Shown here: positions 35,287 to 43,598 of the stretch, in pieces
How the letters are laid out: the number at the start of each line of letters is the position of its first letter
Numbering within the stretch: the stretch's first letter is position 1
NCBI RefSeq assembly: GCF_002843355.2
Contig: NZ_PJAI02000003.1
Span: 124,001 to 188,000 of the forward strand
Direction: 5' to 3'
Source: Colwellia echini
GTDB taxonomy: Bacteria > Pseudomonadota > Gammaproteobacteria > Enterobacterales > Alteromonadaceae
DNA length: 64,000 nucleotides
Position numbers and translations under genes: made by a program
The notes under the pieces: generated by a model
Database searches by the model: none
Seen by the model: only the letters and a program-made list of their open reading frames with translations
What the model was told of the DNA's origin: nothing

Positions 35287-37089
35287 ATGACTACAGATAT
35301 TAACTTAAGCATTAACACACTACAAAAAGCTTATGCGTCAGGCGAAACAAGCCCTGAGCAATTAATCAAATCATTACTGGTTGAAGCAAAATCGTTAACG
35401 GCGGTATGGATTCATTTATTAACCGAAACAGAAATAGCGCCTTATTTAGCTAATTTGAAAAATATGTCACCTGAAACGCATCCGCTTTATGGCGTACCAT
35501 TTGCGATAAAAGATAATATTGATTTAGCCGGTATTCCAACTACAGCAGCGTGCGCTGAATTTGCATATACACCTGAAAAATCTGCGTTTGTGGTTGAAGA
35601 GTTAATTGCCGCTGGTGCAATTCCGTTAGGTAAAACCAATTTAGACCAATTTGCTACAGGCTTAGTAGGCACTCGTTCACCTTATGGCGCAACGCCTAAC
35701 AGCTTTAACCCTAAATATATATCAGGTGGTTCAAGCTCTGGTTCTGCAGTTGCAACCGCCAAAGGTATTGTAAGCTTTGCGTTAGGTACTGACACCGCAG
35801 GCTCTGGTCGCGTACCGGCTTGTTTTAATAACTTAGTTGGCTTAAAGCCGAGTAAAGGTTTGTTATCAACCTCCGGTGTTGTTCCTGCTTGTCGTAGTTT
35901 AGATTGCGTAAGCATTTTTGCCTTAACCGCAGATGATGCCAACACGGTATTTCAAGTTGCGGCTAAGTATGATGAAGACGACAGATACGCCCGCAAAAAT
36001 ATTGCTGAAAATATCAAACCTGTGGTTCTTAATAACAAATTTACTTTTGCTATTCCAAAAGCCGAGCAATTAGCCTTTTTTGGTTGTGACTCTTACGAAC
36101 GCGCTTTTATTCAAGCGGTTACAGCACTTGAAAAATTGGGCGGCACCAAAGTTGAACTAGACTTTACGCCATTACTCGATGCCGCCAAGTTATTATACGA
36201 AGGACCTTGGGTAGCAGAGCGTTACATTGCCACACAAGATATTTTAGAAGAGCAACCTGAAGTAATGATGGATGTAACTCGCACTATTATCAGTCAGGGT
36301 GACAAACACAGCGCAGTAGATACTTTTTACGCCCTATACCGATTACAGTCGTTAAAGAAACTTGCAGACAAACTTATTGGGCAAGTTGATGTGCTAGTAA
36401 CACCAACCGCAGGTCGTCATTTCACCTTAGATGAAATTGCACAAGAGCCAATGTTGTATAACTCACAACTAGGATATTACACTAATTTCATGAACTTACT
36501 TGATTATACTGCCATCGCAGTGCCAACAAAATTCACCTCTAAAGGCTTACCTTTTGGTGTAACCTTATTTAGTGATGCTTTTACTGACCAAAAATTATTA
36601 ACCTACGCTAAACGCATTCAAGATGATGCGCAATTATCGTTAGGAGCAACAGGTTGGACGCTACCAAAAACAACATTATCTACCGAGAGTGACGCGTTTA
36701 TCGATGTGGTTGTGTGTGGTGCACATTTATCAGGTATGGCGTTAAACTGGCAATTAACCGATCGTAAAGCAGTGCTAATTGAACAAACCCAATCTGCAGC
36801 CAAATACCAAATGTATTCAATAGCAGGTGAGATAGAACGCCCTGCAATGATTCGTAATGGTGTATTTGATCAACAAAAAGGTACTAGCTTCGAAGTAGAA
36901 GTATGGCGCTTACCTATTGAGGCTTTCGGCTCTTTTGTTGCTGGTATTGCTCAACCATTAGGTATAGGTAAAGTAGAGTTGGCCGATGGTCGTTGGTTAA
37001 CAGGTTTTATTGCCGAAGGTCATGCTGCAGCGGGTAACAATATATCCAGCTTTGGCAGTTGGCGCGCTTATAAAGCACAAACGGCGTAA
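35287..37089 (+). CDS. atzF: Allophanate hydrolase
   Basis: Amidase-signature enzyme that hydrolyses allophanate to two ammonia and two CO2, the last step of guanidine use. The 600-residue length fits AtzF: amidase domain (about 1-440) with catalytic Lys75 (PFAIKDNID), cis-Ser149 (GGSSSGSA) and nucleophile Ser173 (DTAGSGR), then the allophanate-specific C-domain (about 460-600; VVVCGAHLSGMALNWQL, EVWRLPIEAFGSFVAGI). It lies downstream of the guanidine carboxylase, 131 bases away across the CTAGGT array, and is followed by a terminator. Confidence 0.96.
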   Translation: MTTDINLSINTLQKAYASGETSPEQLIKSLLVEAKSLTAVWIHLLTETEIAPYLANLKNMSPETHPLYGVPFAIKDNIDLAGIPTTAACAEFAYTPEKSAFVVEELIAAGAIPLGKTNLDQFATGLVGTRSPYGATPNSFNPKYISGGSSSGSAVATAKGIVSFALGTDTAGSGRVPACFNNLVGLKPSKGLLSTSGVVPACRSLDCVSIFALTADDANTVFQVAAKYDEDDRYARKNIAENIKPVVLNNKFTFAIPKAEQLAFFGCDSYERAFIQAVTALEKLGGTKVELDFTPLLDAAKLLYEGPWVAERYIATQDILEEQPEVMMDVTRTIISQGDKHSAVDTFYALYRLQSLKKLADKLIGQVDVLVTPTAGRHFTLDEIAQEPMLYNSQLGYYTNFMNLLDYTAIAVPTKFTSKGLPFGVTLFSDAFTDQKLLTYAKRIQDDAQLSLGATGWTLPKTTLSTESDAFIDVVVCGAHLSGMALNWQLTDRKAVLIEQTQSAAKYQMYSIAGEIERPAMIRNGVFDQQKGTSFEVEVWRLPIEAFGSFVAGIAQPLGIGKVELADGRWLTGFIAEGHAAAGNNISSFGSWRAYKAQTA

Positions 37090-37173
37090 ACAGTGAATAA
37101 CCTTAATTACCGTTTTACTTTCGTATGCGACAGGCCTTAGCCTGAGATGAGTTAGATAAAATAACAACATTTT

Positions 37174-37207
37174 AAAAACCAGCTAAATTTATATAAGCTG
37201 GTTTTTT
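37174..37207 (+). terminator. Rho-independent terminator after allophanate hydrolase
   Basis: Ten-base arms (AAAACCAGCT / AGCTGGTTTT) with an 11-base loop and a T run on the plus strand. It closes the guanidine island and separates it from the tetR operon. Confidence 0.88.
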
Positions 37208-37259
37208 ATTGCTAATTTATTAAAATAAAGCCGTTATCAAATTTAGCGCTTTAAATTAC

Positions 37260-37273
37260 TGACCTTTCGGTTA
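37260..37273 (+). promoter_or_regulatory. RutR-like operator 1, before tetR
   Basis: TGACC-TTTC-GGTTA, one mismatch from the RutR-type palindrome TGACC-N4-GGTCA, located 37 bases before the ATG of the TetR gene. It would give autoregulation. Confidence 0.6.
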
Positions 37274-37309
37274 ATAATAGTATTCACCAATAATAATTAC
37301 TATTAAAAA

Positions 37310-37972
37310 ATGTCTGAGCCAATAAAGAAAAATAAAAAAGAAGCCACTCGCGAAAAAAACCAGCAATTAATCTTAACTGCTGCAGAAAAGCTATTTTCCC
37401 AACTCGGTTATGATGGCGCCAGCATGAGCATGATCGCCCAAGAGGCTGAAGTACCTAAAGCCAATGTTCTTTACTACTTTAAAAATAAGGATAATTTATA
37501 TGAGGCAGTATTTGATCGCATTATCGTCACTTGGAATTTAGGTCTTAAAGATATCTCCGTAGATGATGATCCTGCTGAAGTGCTTTATAACTACATTAAG
37601 AGCAAAGTCACTTTAGCCATTAGTCAATCAATGCAATCACGTTTATTTGCCACTGAAATTATTCGTGGCGCACCATATCTACAAGGTTACATGCGTAAAA
37701 ATACGCGTCCATGGATGCGTGAAAAATGTCAAATATTACAAGCATGGATGGATGCTGGAAAAATGGATCAAATTGACCCGAGTCATCTTTTATTTTCCAT
37801 CTGGGCTAACAGCCAGTATTACGCTGATTTCCAAGCAGAAGTGCTACTACTGCTGAATAAACTTGAATATGAAGATTCTGACATTGAAGGTATAACCCAC
37901 TCTATTGCACAAATAACACTCAAGGGTGTAGGGCTTTCTATTCCTGACAACCCTAACGAAAATAGCGACTAA
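37310..37972 (+). CDS. TetR-family regulator, RutR-like
   Basis: A 220-residue regulator with an N-terminal helix-turn-helix (about residues 17-65; DGASMSMIAQEAEVPKANVL then YYFKNKDNLYEAVF). The C-domain follows E. coli RutR closely in pattern (QSRLFATEIIRGAPYLQ, DAGKMDQIDPSHLLFSIWANSQYYADF). RutR responds to uracil/thymine and touches purine as well as pyrimidine genes. The gene stands at the start of a purine catabolism block, and RutR-type palindromes precede it, the amidase operon and both divergent nup/xdh operons. A purine intermediate as effector is inference. It is followed by an RraA-like gene after five bases. Confidence 0.9.
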   Translation: MSEPIKKNKKEATREKNQQLILTAAEKLFSQLGYDGASMSMIAQEAEVPKANVLYYFKNKDNLYEAVFDRIIVTWNLGLKDISVDDDPAEVLYNYIKSKVTLAISQSMQSRLFATEIIRGAPYLQGYMRKNTRPWMREKCQILQAWMDAGKMDQIDPSHLLFSIWANSQYYADFQAEVLLLLNKLEYEDSDIEGITHSIAQITLKGVGLSIPDNPNENSD

Positions 37973-37977
37973 CCATA

Positions 37978-38460
37978 ATGAACGATTTTACTACCCCTGA
38001 TTTATTTGATGAGTATAGAGACCAAGTACAGGTGGCCGAAAGTGGCTTGCAATTATTTGGTAAAAAACTGAAATTTTTTGGTCAAGCAGTTACCGTTACC
38101 TGCCCTGAAGACAACAGCTTTGCTGTTAACGCGTTAAAGCAACCTGGGCAAGGTAAAGTCTTAGTTATTGATGGATTCGCTAGTAATAAATATGCTTTTA
38201 TCGGCGATATTATGGCTGAAAATGCTATTAAAAATGGTTGGGCTGGCGTTATTGTTAATGGTTGCTGTCGTGACATTGAGATATTAGCTGAAATGGATAT
38301 TGCCGTTATGTCACTAGGGGTTACCCCTAGAAGCACCTTAAAACGTGGTTTTGGTGATAGCAATCAACCAGTAACACTGTTATCCGCAAAAATTAATCCA
38401 AACGATTGGCTATACGCCGATATTAATGGCCTGGTAATCAGTAAAAAACCATTATTATAA
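37978..38460 (+). CDS. RraA-like protein
   Basis: A 160-residue member of the RraA / HMG-aldolase-like fold (RNase E inhibitor RraA and related aldolases). Shared features are FFGQAVTVTCPEDN, GQGKVLVIDGFA, WAGVIVNGCCRDIEIL (with the R-D pair that in aldolases helps bind metal and substrate) and DWLYADINGLVIS. True RraA is normally elsewhere; placement five bases behind the RutR-like regulator in a purine block makes a catabolic aldolase or decarboxylase role possible. That is inference. Confidence 0.78.
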   Translation: MNDFTTPDLFDEYRDQVQVAESGLQLFGKKLKFFGQAVTVTCPEDNSFAVNALKQPGQGKVLVIDGFASNKYAFIGDIMAENAIKNGWAGVIVNGCCRDIEILAEMDIAVMSLGVTPRSTLKRGFGDSNQPVTLLSAKINPNDWLYADINGLVISKKPLL

Positions 38461-38499
38461 ACCTATTATTAAAAACTTAGCTAAATGATGTCGTCATAA

Positions 38500-38530
38500 C
38501 TAAATTGGTGCAATAGAAGCACCAATTTAG
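38500..38530 (+). terminator. Hairpin after the rraA-like gene
   Basis: Perfect 12-base arms (CTAAATTGGTGC / GCACCAATTTAG) with a 7-base loop, 40 bases after the stop. There is no T run, so termination is likely but not certain. Confidence 0.5.
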
Positions 38531-38590
38531 GGATTACCACAAGATCCTTCTGTGTACTTTTTTCTAGATTTAACATTCAAACCCAACTAC

Positions 38591-38606
38591 CTGACCGATC
38601 GGACAG
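38591..38606 (+). promoter_or_regulatory. RutR-like operator 2, before the amidase operon
   Basis: CTGACC-GATC-GGACAG, palindromic except for one base pair and one mismatch from TGACC-N4-GGTCA. It is 147 bases before the amidase start, in a 292-base gap whose only other feature is the rraA hairpin. Confidence 0.6.
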
Positions 38607-38752
38607 CTTTATTTGTTTTGGCATTACTCTTGCTTAGTTATTAGCAAAGAAAAGTCGCTATTAAATGTTTTACTTGAATACCAAGACTCATGTATTCAGT
38701 TAAATCACAGACTTCATTCGCTTATTAAATAGCGTACAAAGTAGAGTATTAA

Positions 38753-39946
38753 ATGAATAACAATATTAATCAATATCCAGCAATATTTTGTGCTCATGGC
38801 CCCAAAAATTGGCAAACCACAAAACAAGGGGCATTGGCTGGTTTACGCCTCGGGGTAAAAGATTTATTTGCTGTTGCTGGAGAAAAAAATAGTGCAGGTA
38901 ATCCTGACTGGTTTGCCCAAGCAGCTAAAGCAACGACCACAGCAAGCGCCATTGATAAGTTAATGGCTCAAGGTTGCCAATTCGTTGGTTTTACCCATAC
39001 GGACGAAATAGCTTACAGCCTTGAAGGTAATAATATTCATTATGGCGTTGCAGAAAACCCTAAAGTAAAAGGTCATGCTTGTGGTGGTTCTTCCATGGGC
39101 TCTGCCGCAGCTGTTGCTGCAAACCTCGTTGATATAGGCTTGGGTACAGATACTGGTGGATCGGTTCGAATTCCTGCCAGTTATTGTGGTTTATTTGGTA
39201 TTAGACCCAGTCATGGTGTTATTGCTAAAGATGGCTTAATTCCGCTGGCAAAAGACTTTGACACCATAGGTTGGTTAACAAATAGCGCCTCATTGCTACA
39301 AGAAGTCGGTGATGTGTTATTGCCAGCGCAAACCGTCAACCAGGTTAATACCTTGCTGGTTTGCGAACCGTTATTTGATTTAGTGGCTACTGAGTTACAA
39401 CCCCTGCTTGAACAATCATTAACACAAGCTAAACAACACTTTAGCCATTGTCGCAGCTTTAACTTAGCCAATACCGAGATTATTTCAGAATTAGCGGATG
39501 CCTTTAGAATTCTCCAAGGACGCAATATTGCTCAACAACATGGACAATGGATCAGCGCTCAAAATCCGATATTTTCAGCTGCGGTAGCAGGACGTTTTAC
39601 CATGGCTATGTCATTAACTGAACAAGAAGAGCGTGAAGCCTTAAAGGTTCAAAAAGCCTGGCAAAAAATTATGGCAGATAATTTAAATACTTCTACTTGT
39701 TTATTTTTGCCAACAACACCAACTACGGCCCCTAAAATCGGAGCCGATACCAGTACCTTACGCATGCAAATATTAACCTTATCAGCTATTGCAGGGTTAA
39801 GTCGCTCTGCGCAGGTACATTTACCTTTTAGCCAATCAGCACAAGGTCACCCTTATGGCTTTTCATTATTAATGAGCCAAGGTAATGACAAAAGTTTGCT
39901 TGAAACATGTCAAAATCTAGCGGCTAGTGCCGACACTACAATTTAG
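38753..39946 (+). CDS. Amidase-signature hydrolase, candidate oxalurate/ureide amidase
   Basis: A 397-residue amidase with the full triad: Lys36 (LGVKDLF), cis-Ser113 (GGSSMGSA) and nucleophile Ser137 (TDTGGSVRIPAS). It is shorter than AtzF and lacks the allophanate C-domain. It is in an operon with an HpxW-like Ntn hydrolase, a TSUP transporter, ureidoglycine aminotransferase and allantoate amidohydrolase. In Klebsiella hpx loci an amidase of this type accompanies HpxW, and oxalurate hydrolysis has been proposed. Here oxalurate would be the product of the aminotransferase, so this enzyme could remove its carbamoyl group; unproven. Confidence 0.85.
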   Translation: MNNNINQYPAIFCAHGPKNWQTTKQGALAGLRLGVKDLFAVAGEKNSAGNPDWFAQAAKATTTASAIDKLMAQGCQFVGFTHTDEIAYSLEGNNIHYGVAENPKVKGHACGGSSMGSAAAVAANLVDIGLGTDTGGSVRIPASYCGLFGIRPSHGVIAKDGLIPLAKDFDTIGWLTNSASLLQEVGDVLLPAQTVNQVNTLLVCEPLFDLVATELQPLLEQSLTQAKQHFSHCRSFNLANTEIISELADAFRILQGRNIAQQHGQWISAQNPIFSAAVAGRFTMAMSLTEQEEREALKVQKAWQKIMADNLNTSTCLFLPTTPTTAPKIGADTSTLRMQILTLSAIAGLSRSAQVHLPFSQSAQGHPYGFSLLMSQGNDKSLLETCQNLAASADTTI

Positions 39947-39957
39947 GTGGAAAGCTA

Positions 39958-41526
39958 ATGACTCAAGCAAATATTGCTTTTACCGCGCCGCATGCTGATG
40001 CCACTGAAGCTGGTATTAATATTTTAAAAGAAGGTGGCACAGCCACAGAAGCTATGGTTGCCGCTGCCGCGATGATAACCGTCGTTTACCCGCACATGAA
40101 TTCAATTGGCGGTGATGGCTTTTGGTTAATTGATAACCCAGAACAAAAGCAACCGTTCGCTATTGACGCTTGCGGACGTTCTGCCGCTAATATTAGTGAT
40201 TACAACTCCCTGCAAACTATTCCAGCGCGAGGCGGATTAAGCGCATTAACCCAAGCAGGCACTATCAGAGGTTGGGAAGAAGCACTACGTTTAGACAAAA
40301 ATAGCAAACTGCCATTATCAAGAATATTGGCGCCAGCTATTGATACTGCCAAACGTGGCTTCACTGTGTCAGCTAGCTTACAAGCTGCAAGTGAAAAGTT
40401 GGCAACTGTTGAACAACGTAATTCAGCTTTTAACGCGCTTTATCAGCCAAATGGCAGCACTTTAAAACAAGGTGATAACTTTAAAAGTTCAGCGTTAGCG
40501 AATACGTTTGAGCACTTAACTCGTCACGGTTTGTCATCATTTTACCAAGGTGAGTTAGCGCAATCGTTTGTAAAAGACTTATCGCAAGCAGGTAGCCCAC
40601 TTACCGAGCAAGACTTACTAAATACAAAAGCCATTCAAGTAACGCCACTGACGGTGAATATTAGTGGTATTGACTGCTTCAATCTTCCTGCGCCAACGCA
40701 AGGTGTTAATTCATTACAAATTTTAGCGGTAATTGACCAGCTAAAACAGCAAGCAACATCAGAAGCTGACTGGGTTCATTTAATTGTTGAAGCTACTAAA
40801 CAAAGCTTTACCAAACGCCCTGATTTATGGGCTGATCCGGTAATGTTAACCGACGCTTACCAACAAGCATTAAGTGCGCAAGTTATTGAAGCAATGGCTA
40901 ACGATATTAGCATGAATAAAGCCAAACCTTGGCCGCTAGATGTTACACCGGGCGACACCGTTTGGATGGCTTCGCGCGATAAATACGGGCAATTAGTGAG
41001 TTTTATTCAAAGTATTTATTGGGAATTTGGTAGTGGCGTTGCCATGTCTGAAGGCGGCTTTGTTTGGAATAACCGTGGCGTGAGTTTCACCTTGGCGACT
41101 GACGCCATTAACACCTTATCTTCAGAGAAAAAGCCTGCGCACACTTTAAACCCAGCGTTAGCGAAGTTTTCAGATGGTAGACGCCTTGCTTACGGCACTA
41201 TGGGCGGTGAAGGACAGCCACAAACTCAAGCCGCTATTTTTACCGGTTATGTTTGGCGTAATAAAACAATACAACAAGCAGTAGCTGACCCGCGTTGGTT
41301 ATTAGGGCGTACGTGGGGCGATAGTAGTAATAACTTAAAAATAGAACAAAGCTTGGCTAACAGCATAGGCGGTAACTTAACTGCTCGAAGCCATGATTGG
41401 GTAAGCGTACCTGATAATAACGAAATGATGGGCCATGCTGGCGCCATACTCGATTCAACCGATACTTTAGAGGCTGCAACTGATCCTCGCTCTGACGGCC
41501 ACGCTATTGTGGCAAAAGTAACTTAG
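39958..41526 (+). CDS. hpxW: Gamma-glutamyltransferase-family Ntn hydrolase, HpxW-like oxamate amidohydrolase
   Basis: A 522-residue proenzyme of the gamma-glutamyltranspeptidase fold without signal peptide, so cytosolic, unlike true periplasmic GGT. Self-cleavage before the nucleophile Thr in GDTVWMASRDKYG (about residue 338) is expected, and FIQSIYWEFGSGVAMSEGGFVWNNRG follows as in HpxW. HpxW hydrolyses oxamate to oxalate and ammonia late in uric acid breakdown. Its neighbours (amidase, ureidoglycine aminotransferase, allantoate amidohydrolase) fit that use. The specific substrate is inferred from context. Confidence 0.82.
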   Translation: MTQANIAFTAPHADATEAGINILKEGGTATEAMVAAAAMITVVYPHMNSIGGDGFWLIDNPEQKQPFAIDACGRSAANISDYNSLQTIPARGGLSALTQAGTIRGWEEALRLDKNSKLPLSRILAPAIDTAKRGFTVSASLQAASEKLATVEQRNSAFNALYQPNGSTLKQGDNFKSSALANTFEHLTRHGLSSFYQGELAQSFVKDLSQAGSPLTEQDLLNTKAIQVTPLTVNISGIDCFNLPAPTQGVNSLQILAVIDQLKQQATSEADWVHLIVEATKQSFTKRPDLWADPVMLTDAYQQALSAQVIEAMANDISMNKAKPWPLDVTPGDTVWMASRDKYGQLVSFIQSIYWEFGSGVAMSEGGFVWNNRGVSFTLATDAINTLSSEKKPAHTLNPALAKFSDGRRLAYGTMGGEGQPQTQAAIFTGYVWRNKTIQQAVADPRWLLGRTWGDSSNNLKIEQSLANSIGGNLTARSHDWVSVPDNNEMMGHAGAILDSTDTLEAATDPRSDGHAIVAKVT

Positions 41527-41534
41527 GAAAATTA

Positions 41535-42359
41535 ATGACTGAAATAATAAACCAGTGGCCTATTGTGGTCGCTTTAATTGTAACCGGTATCTTTGCAGGT
41601 CTTCTCGCGGGACTTTTTGGTGTAGGTGGCGGTATTGTTATTGTCCCTGTGCTGTATTTTTTATTACAAGGCTTTGGCGTAAGTCCTGAATCAGCAATGA
41701 TGATTGCGACAGCAACATCGTTGGCAACCATAGTACCAACATCAGTATCGTCAATTCGATCACATTATCTTAAAGGCAATGTCGATGTCAGCTTACTGAA
41801 ATACTGGGCACCATTTATTTTAATAATGGCTATTATCGGTAGCTTATTAGCTCACTATGTACGGGGTAATGCACTCACACTTATGTTTGCCATTATCGCC
41901 ATTTCCGTCAGTTGCAACATGTTGTTTCGTGCGGGTGCACCTGCCCTTATGCAAAAACTTCCTGGCAAGTTCGGTCAAGGTATCATGGCATCAACTGTGG
42001 GTGGTTTATCGGTGATGATAGGGATTGGCGGCGGAACTATTGGTGTGCCTTTATTAACGGCTTTTAATGTTCGCGCTCATGTTGCTGTTGGTACTGCCGC
42101 TGTTTTTGGTTTACTCATTGCTTTACCTGGAGTACTTACCTTACTAGCTGTTGGTACAACGCCTACAGACGCGCCAATAGGAACACTTGGCTTAGTTAAT
42201 ATTCCAGCCTTTTTACTCATCATTCCACTGACCATTTTATTTGCCCCTATCGGCGTAAAAATAGGCAGTAAACTCGATCAAAAACAATTGAAACGTGCCT
42301 TTGCCGTAGTACTGATGCTGACGGGTATTCGTATGTTAATGCAAGCCACAGGAATATAA
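41535..42359 (+). CDS. TSUP-family transporter (TauE/SafE)
   Basis: A 274-residue inner-membrane protein with eight predicted hydrophobic segments and the TSUP repeat (GLLAGLFGVGGGIVIVPVLY near the N-terminus and IGIGGGTIGVPLL in the second half). The family exports small anions such as sulfite, sulfoacetate or organic acids. In this operon it could export oxalate or glyoxylate-derived acid from ureide breakdown, which is inference. It lies eight bases after hpxW and four before the aminotransferase. Confidence 0.88.
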   Translation: MTEIINQWPIVVALIVTGIFAGLLAGLFGVGGGIVIVPVLYFLLQGFGVSPESAMMIATATSLATIVPTSVSSIRSHYLKGNVDVSLLKYWAPFILIMAIIGSLLAHYVRGNALTLMFAIIAISVSCNMLFRAGAPALMQKLPGKFGQGIMASTVGGLSVMIGIGGGTIGVPLLTAFNVRAHVAVGTAAVFGLLIALPGVLTLLAVGTTPTDAPIGTLGLVNIPAFLLIIPLTILFAPIGVKIGSKLDQKQLKRAFAVVLMLTGIRMLMQATGI

Positions 42360-42363
42360 TATC

Positions 42364-43593
42364 ATGACCATAACAACAGACTTTCAAGTATTAAATCCGC
42401 CACAACGACTGTTAATGGGCCCTGGACCGATTAATGCCGACCCTAGGGTATTACGCGCTATGTCGGCGCAATTAATTGGTCAATATGATCCAGCAATGAC
42501 AGGTTTTATGAATGAAACTATGGCACGTTACCGCGAAGTGTTTAAAACAAAAAATCAATGGACTATGTTGATTGACGGTACTTCGCGTGCAGGTATAGAA
42601 GCCATGTTGGTATCAATGCTTCGTCCGGGCGATAAAGTGCTAGTTCCTATTATGGGGCGATTTGGCCATCTACTGGCTGAAATTGCTGAACGCGCTAAAG
42701 CAGAAGTTCACACCATTGAAGTACCTTGGGGTGAAGTATTTAAACCCGAACAAATTGAAACTGCAATTAAAAAGATAAAACCACGTGTTTTAGCCATGGT
42801 GCAAGGTGATACATCAACAACCATGAACCAACCTTTGGAACATATTGGCGATATATGTGAAGCCAATGATGTGTTGTTTTATTGTGACGCGACCGCCTCT
42901 GTAGTCGGTAATCACTTACCGGTCGACAAATGGAAAATCGACGCCGTCTCTATTGGTTTACAAAAATGTTTAGGCGGCCCTTCTGGTTCAGCACCTATCA
43001 CCCTCAGTGATAAATGTGCTGACTGGATCAAGCAGCGTAAAAAAGTAGAAGCAGGTATTCGCACCGTAGATCATGTCCAAGGCATTGAACCTTTTGTCCG
43101 TTCAAACTACTTTGATTTAGGCATGATCATGGATTATTGGGGCGAAGAGCGACTTAATCACCACACCGAAGCGACAAGCATGCTTTATTGCGCGTCAGAA
43201 TGTGCGCGTATCGTTATTGAAGAAGGTGTTGACCAAGCCGTGGCCCGTCATCAATTACATGGCGGCGCCATGTTAGCGGGTGTACAAGCCTTGGGTTTAA
43301 AAGTGTTTGGTGACATTAGCAATAAAATGAATAATGTTGTCGCTGTTTACATACCTGATGAGGTAGACGGCGATACCGTGCGCAACCAAATGTTACTTGA
43401 TTTTGGCATTGAAATTGGCACATCTTTTGGCCCCTTGCATGGTCAAGTATGGCGTATAGGCACTATGGGCTATAACGCGCGTAAAGATGCGGTATTACAA
43501 ACCTTATCCTGTTTAGATATGTGCTTGCATGCCAATGGCTACAAAGGCCCGAAAGGCGAAGCCGCCCTTGCTGCATTAGCGTATTATAAATAG
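42364..43593 (+). CDS. (S)-ureidoglycine--glyoxylate aminotransferase-like PLP enzyme
   Basis: A 409-residue fold-type I aminotransferase of the alanine-glyoxylate / serine-pyruvate group. The PLP lysine is in SIGLQKCLGGPSG (about residue 202), with the start LMGPGPINADPRVLRAM and MLIDGTSRAGIEAMLVSML. General annotation would be alanine-glyoxylate aminotransferase, but in ureide clusters this group (PucG/UGXT) transfers the amino group of ureidoglycine to glyoxylate, giving oxalurate and glycine. It lies next to allantoate amidohydrolase, which makes ureidoglycine, and hpxW, which uses oxamate, so the ureidoglycine role is favoured. Confidence 0.87.
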   Translation: MTITTDFQVLNPPQRLLMGPGPINADPRVLRAMSAQLIGQYDPAMTGFMNETMARYREVFKTKNQWTMLIDGTSRAGIEAMLVSMLRPGDKVLVPIMGRFGHLLAEIAERAKAEVHTIEVPWGEVFKPEQIETAIKKIKPRVLAMVQGDTSTTMNQPLEHIGDICEANDVLFYCDATASVVGNHLPVDKWKIDAVSIGLQKCLGGPSGSAPITLSDKCADWIKQRKKVEAGIRTVDHVQGIEPFVRSNYFDLGMIMDYWGEERLNHHTEATSMLYCASECARIVIEEGVDQAVARHQLHGGAMLAGVQALGLKVFGDISNKMNNVVAVYIPDEVDGDTVRNQMLLDFGIEIGTSFGPLHGQVWRIGTMGYNARKDAVLQTLSCLDMCLHANGYKGPKGEAALAALAYYK

Positions 43594-43598
43594 GATAA

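Noticed and set aside
39958-41526. Periplasmic gamma-glutamyltranspeptidase in glutathione metabolism
   Set aside because: There is no signal peptide, the nucleophile region reads GDTVW as in HpxW, and all neighbours belong to ureide breakdown.
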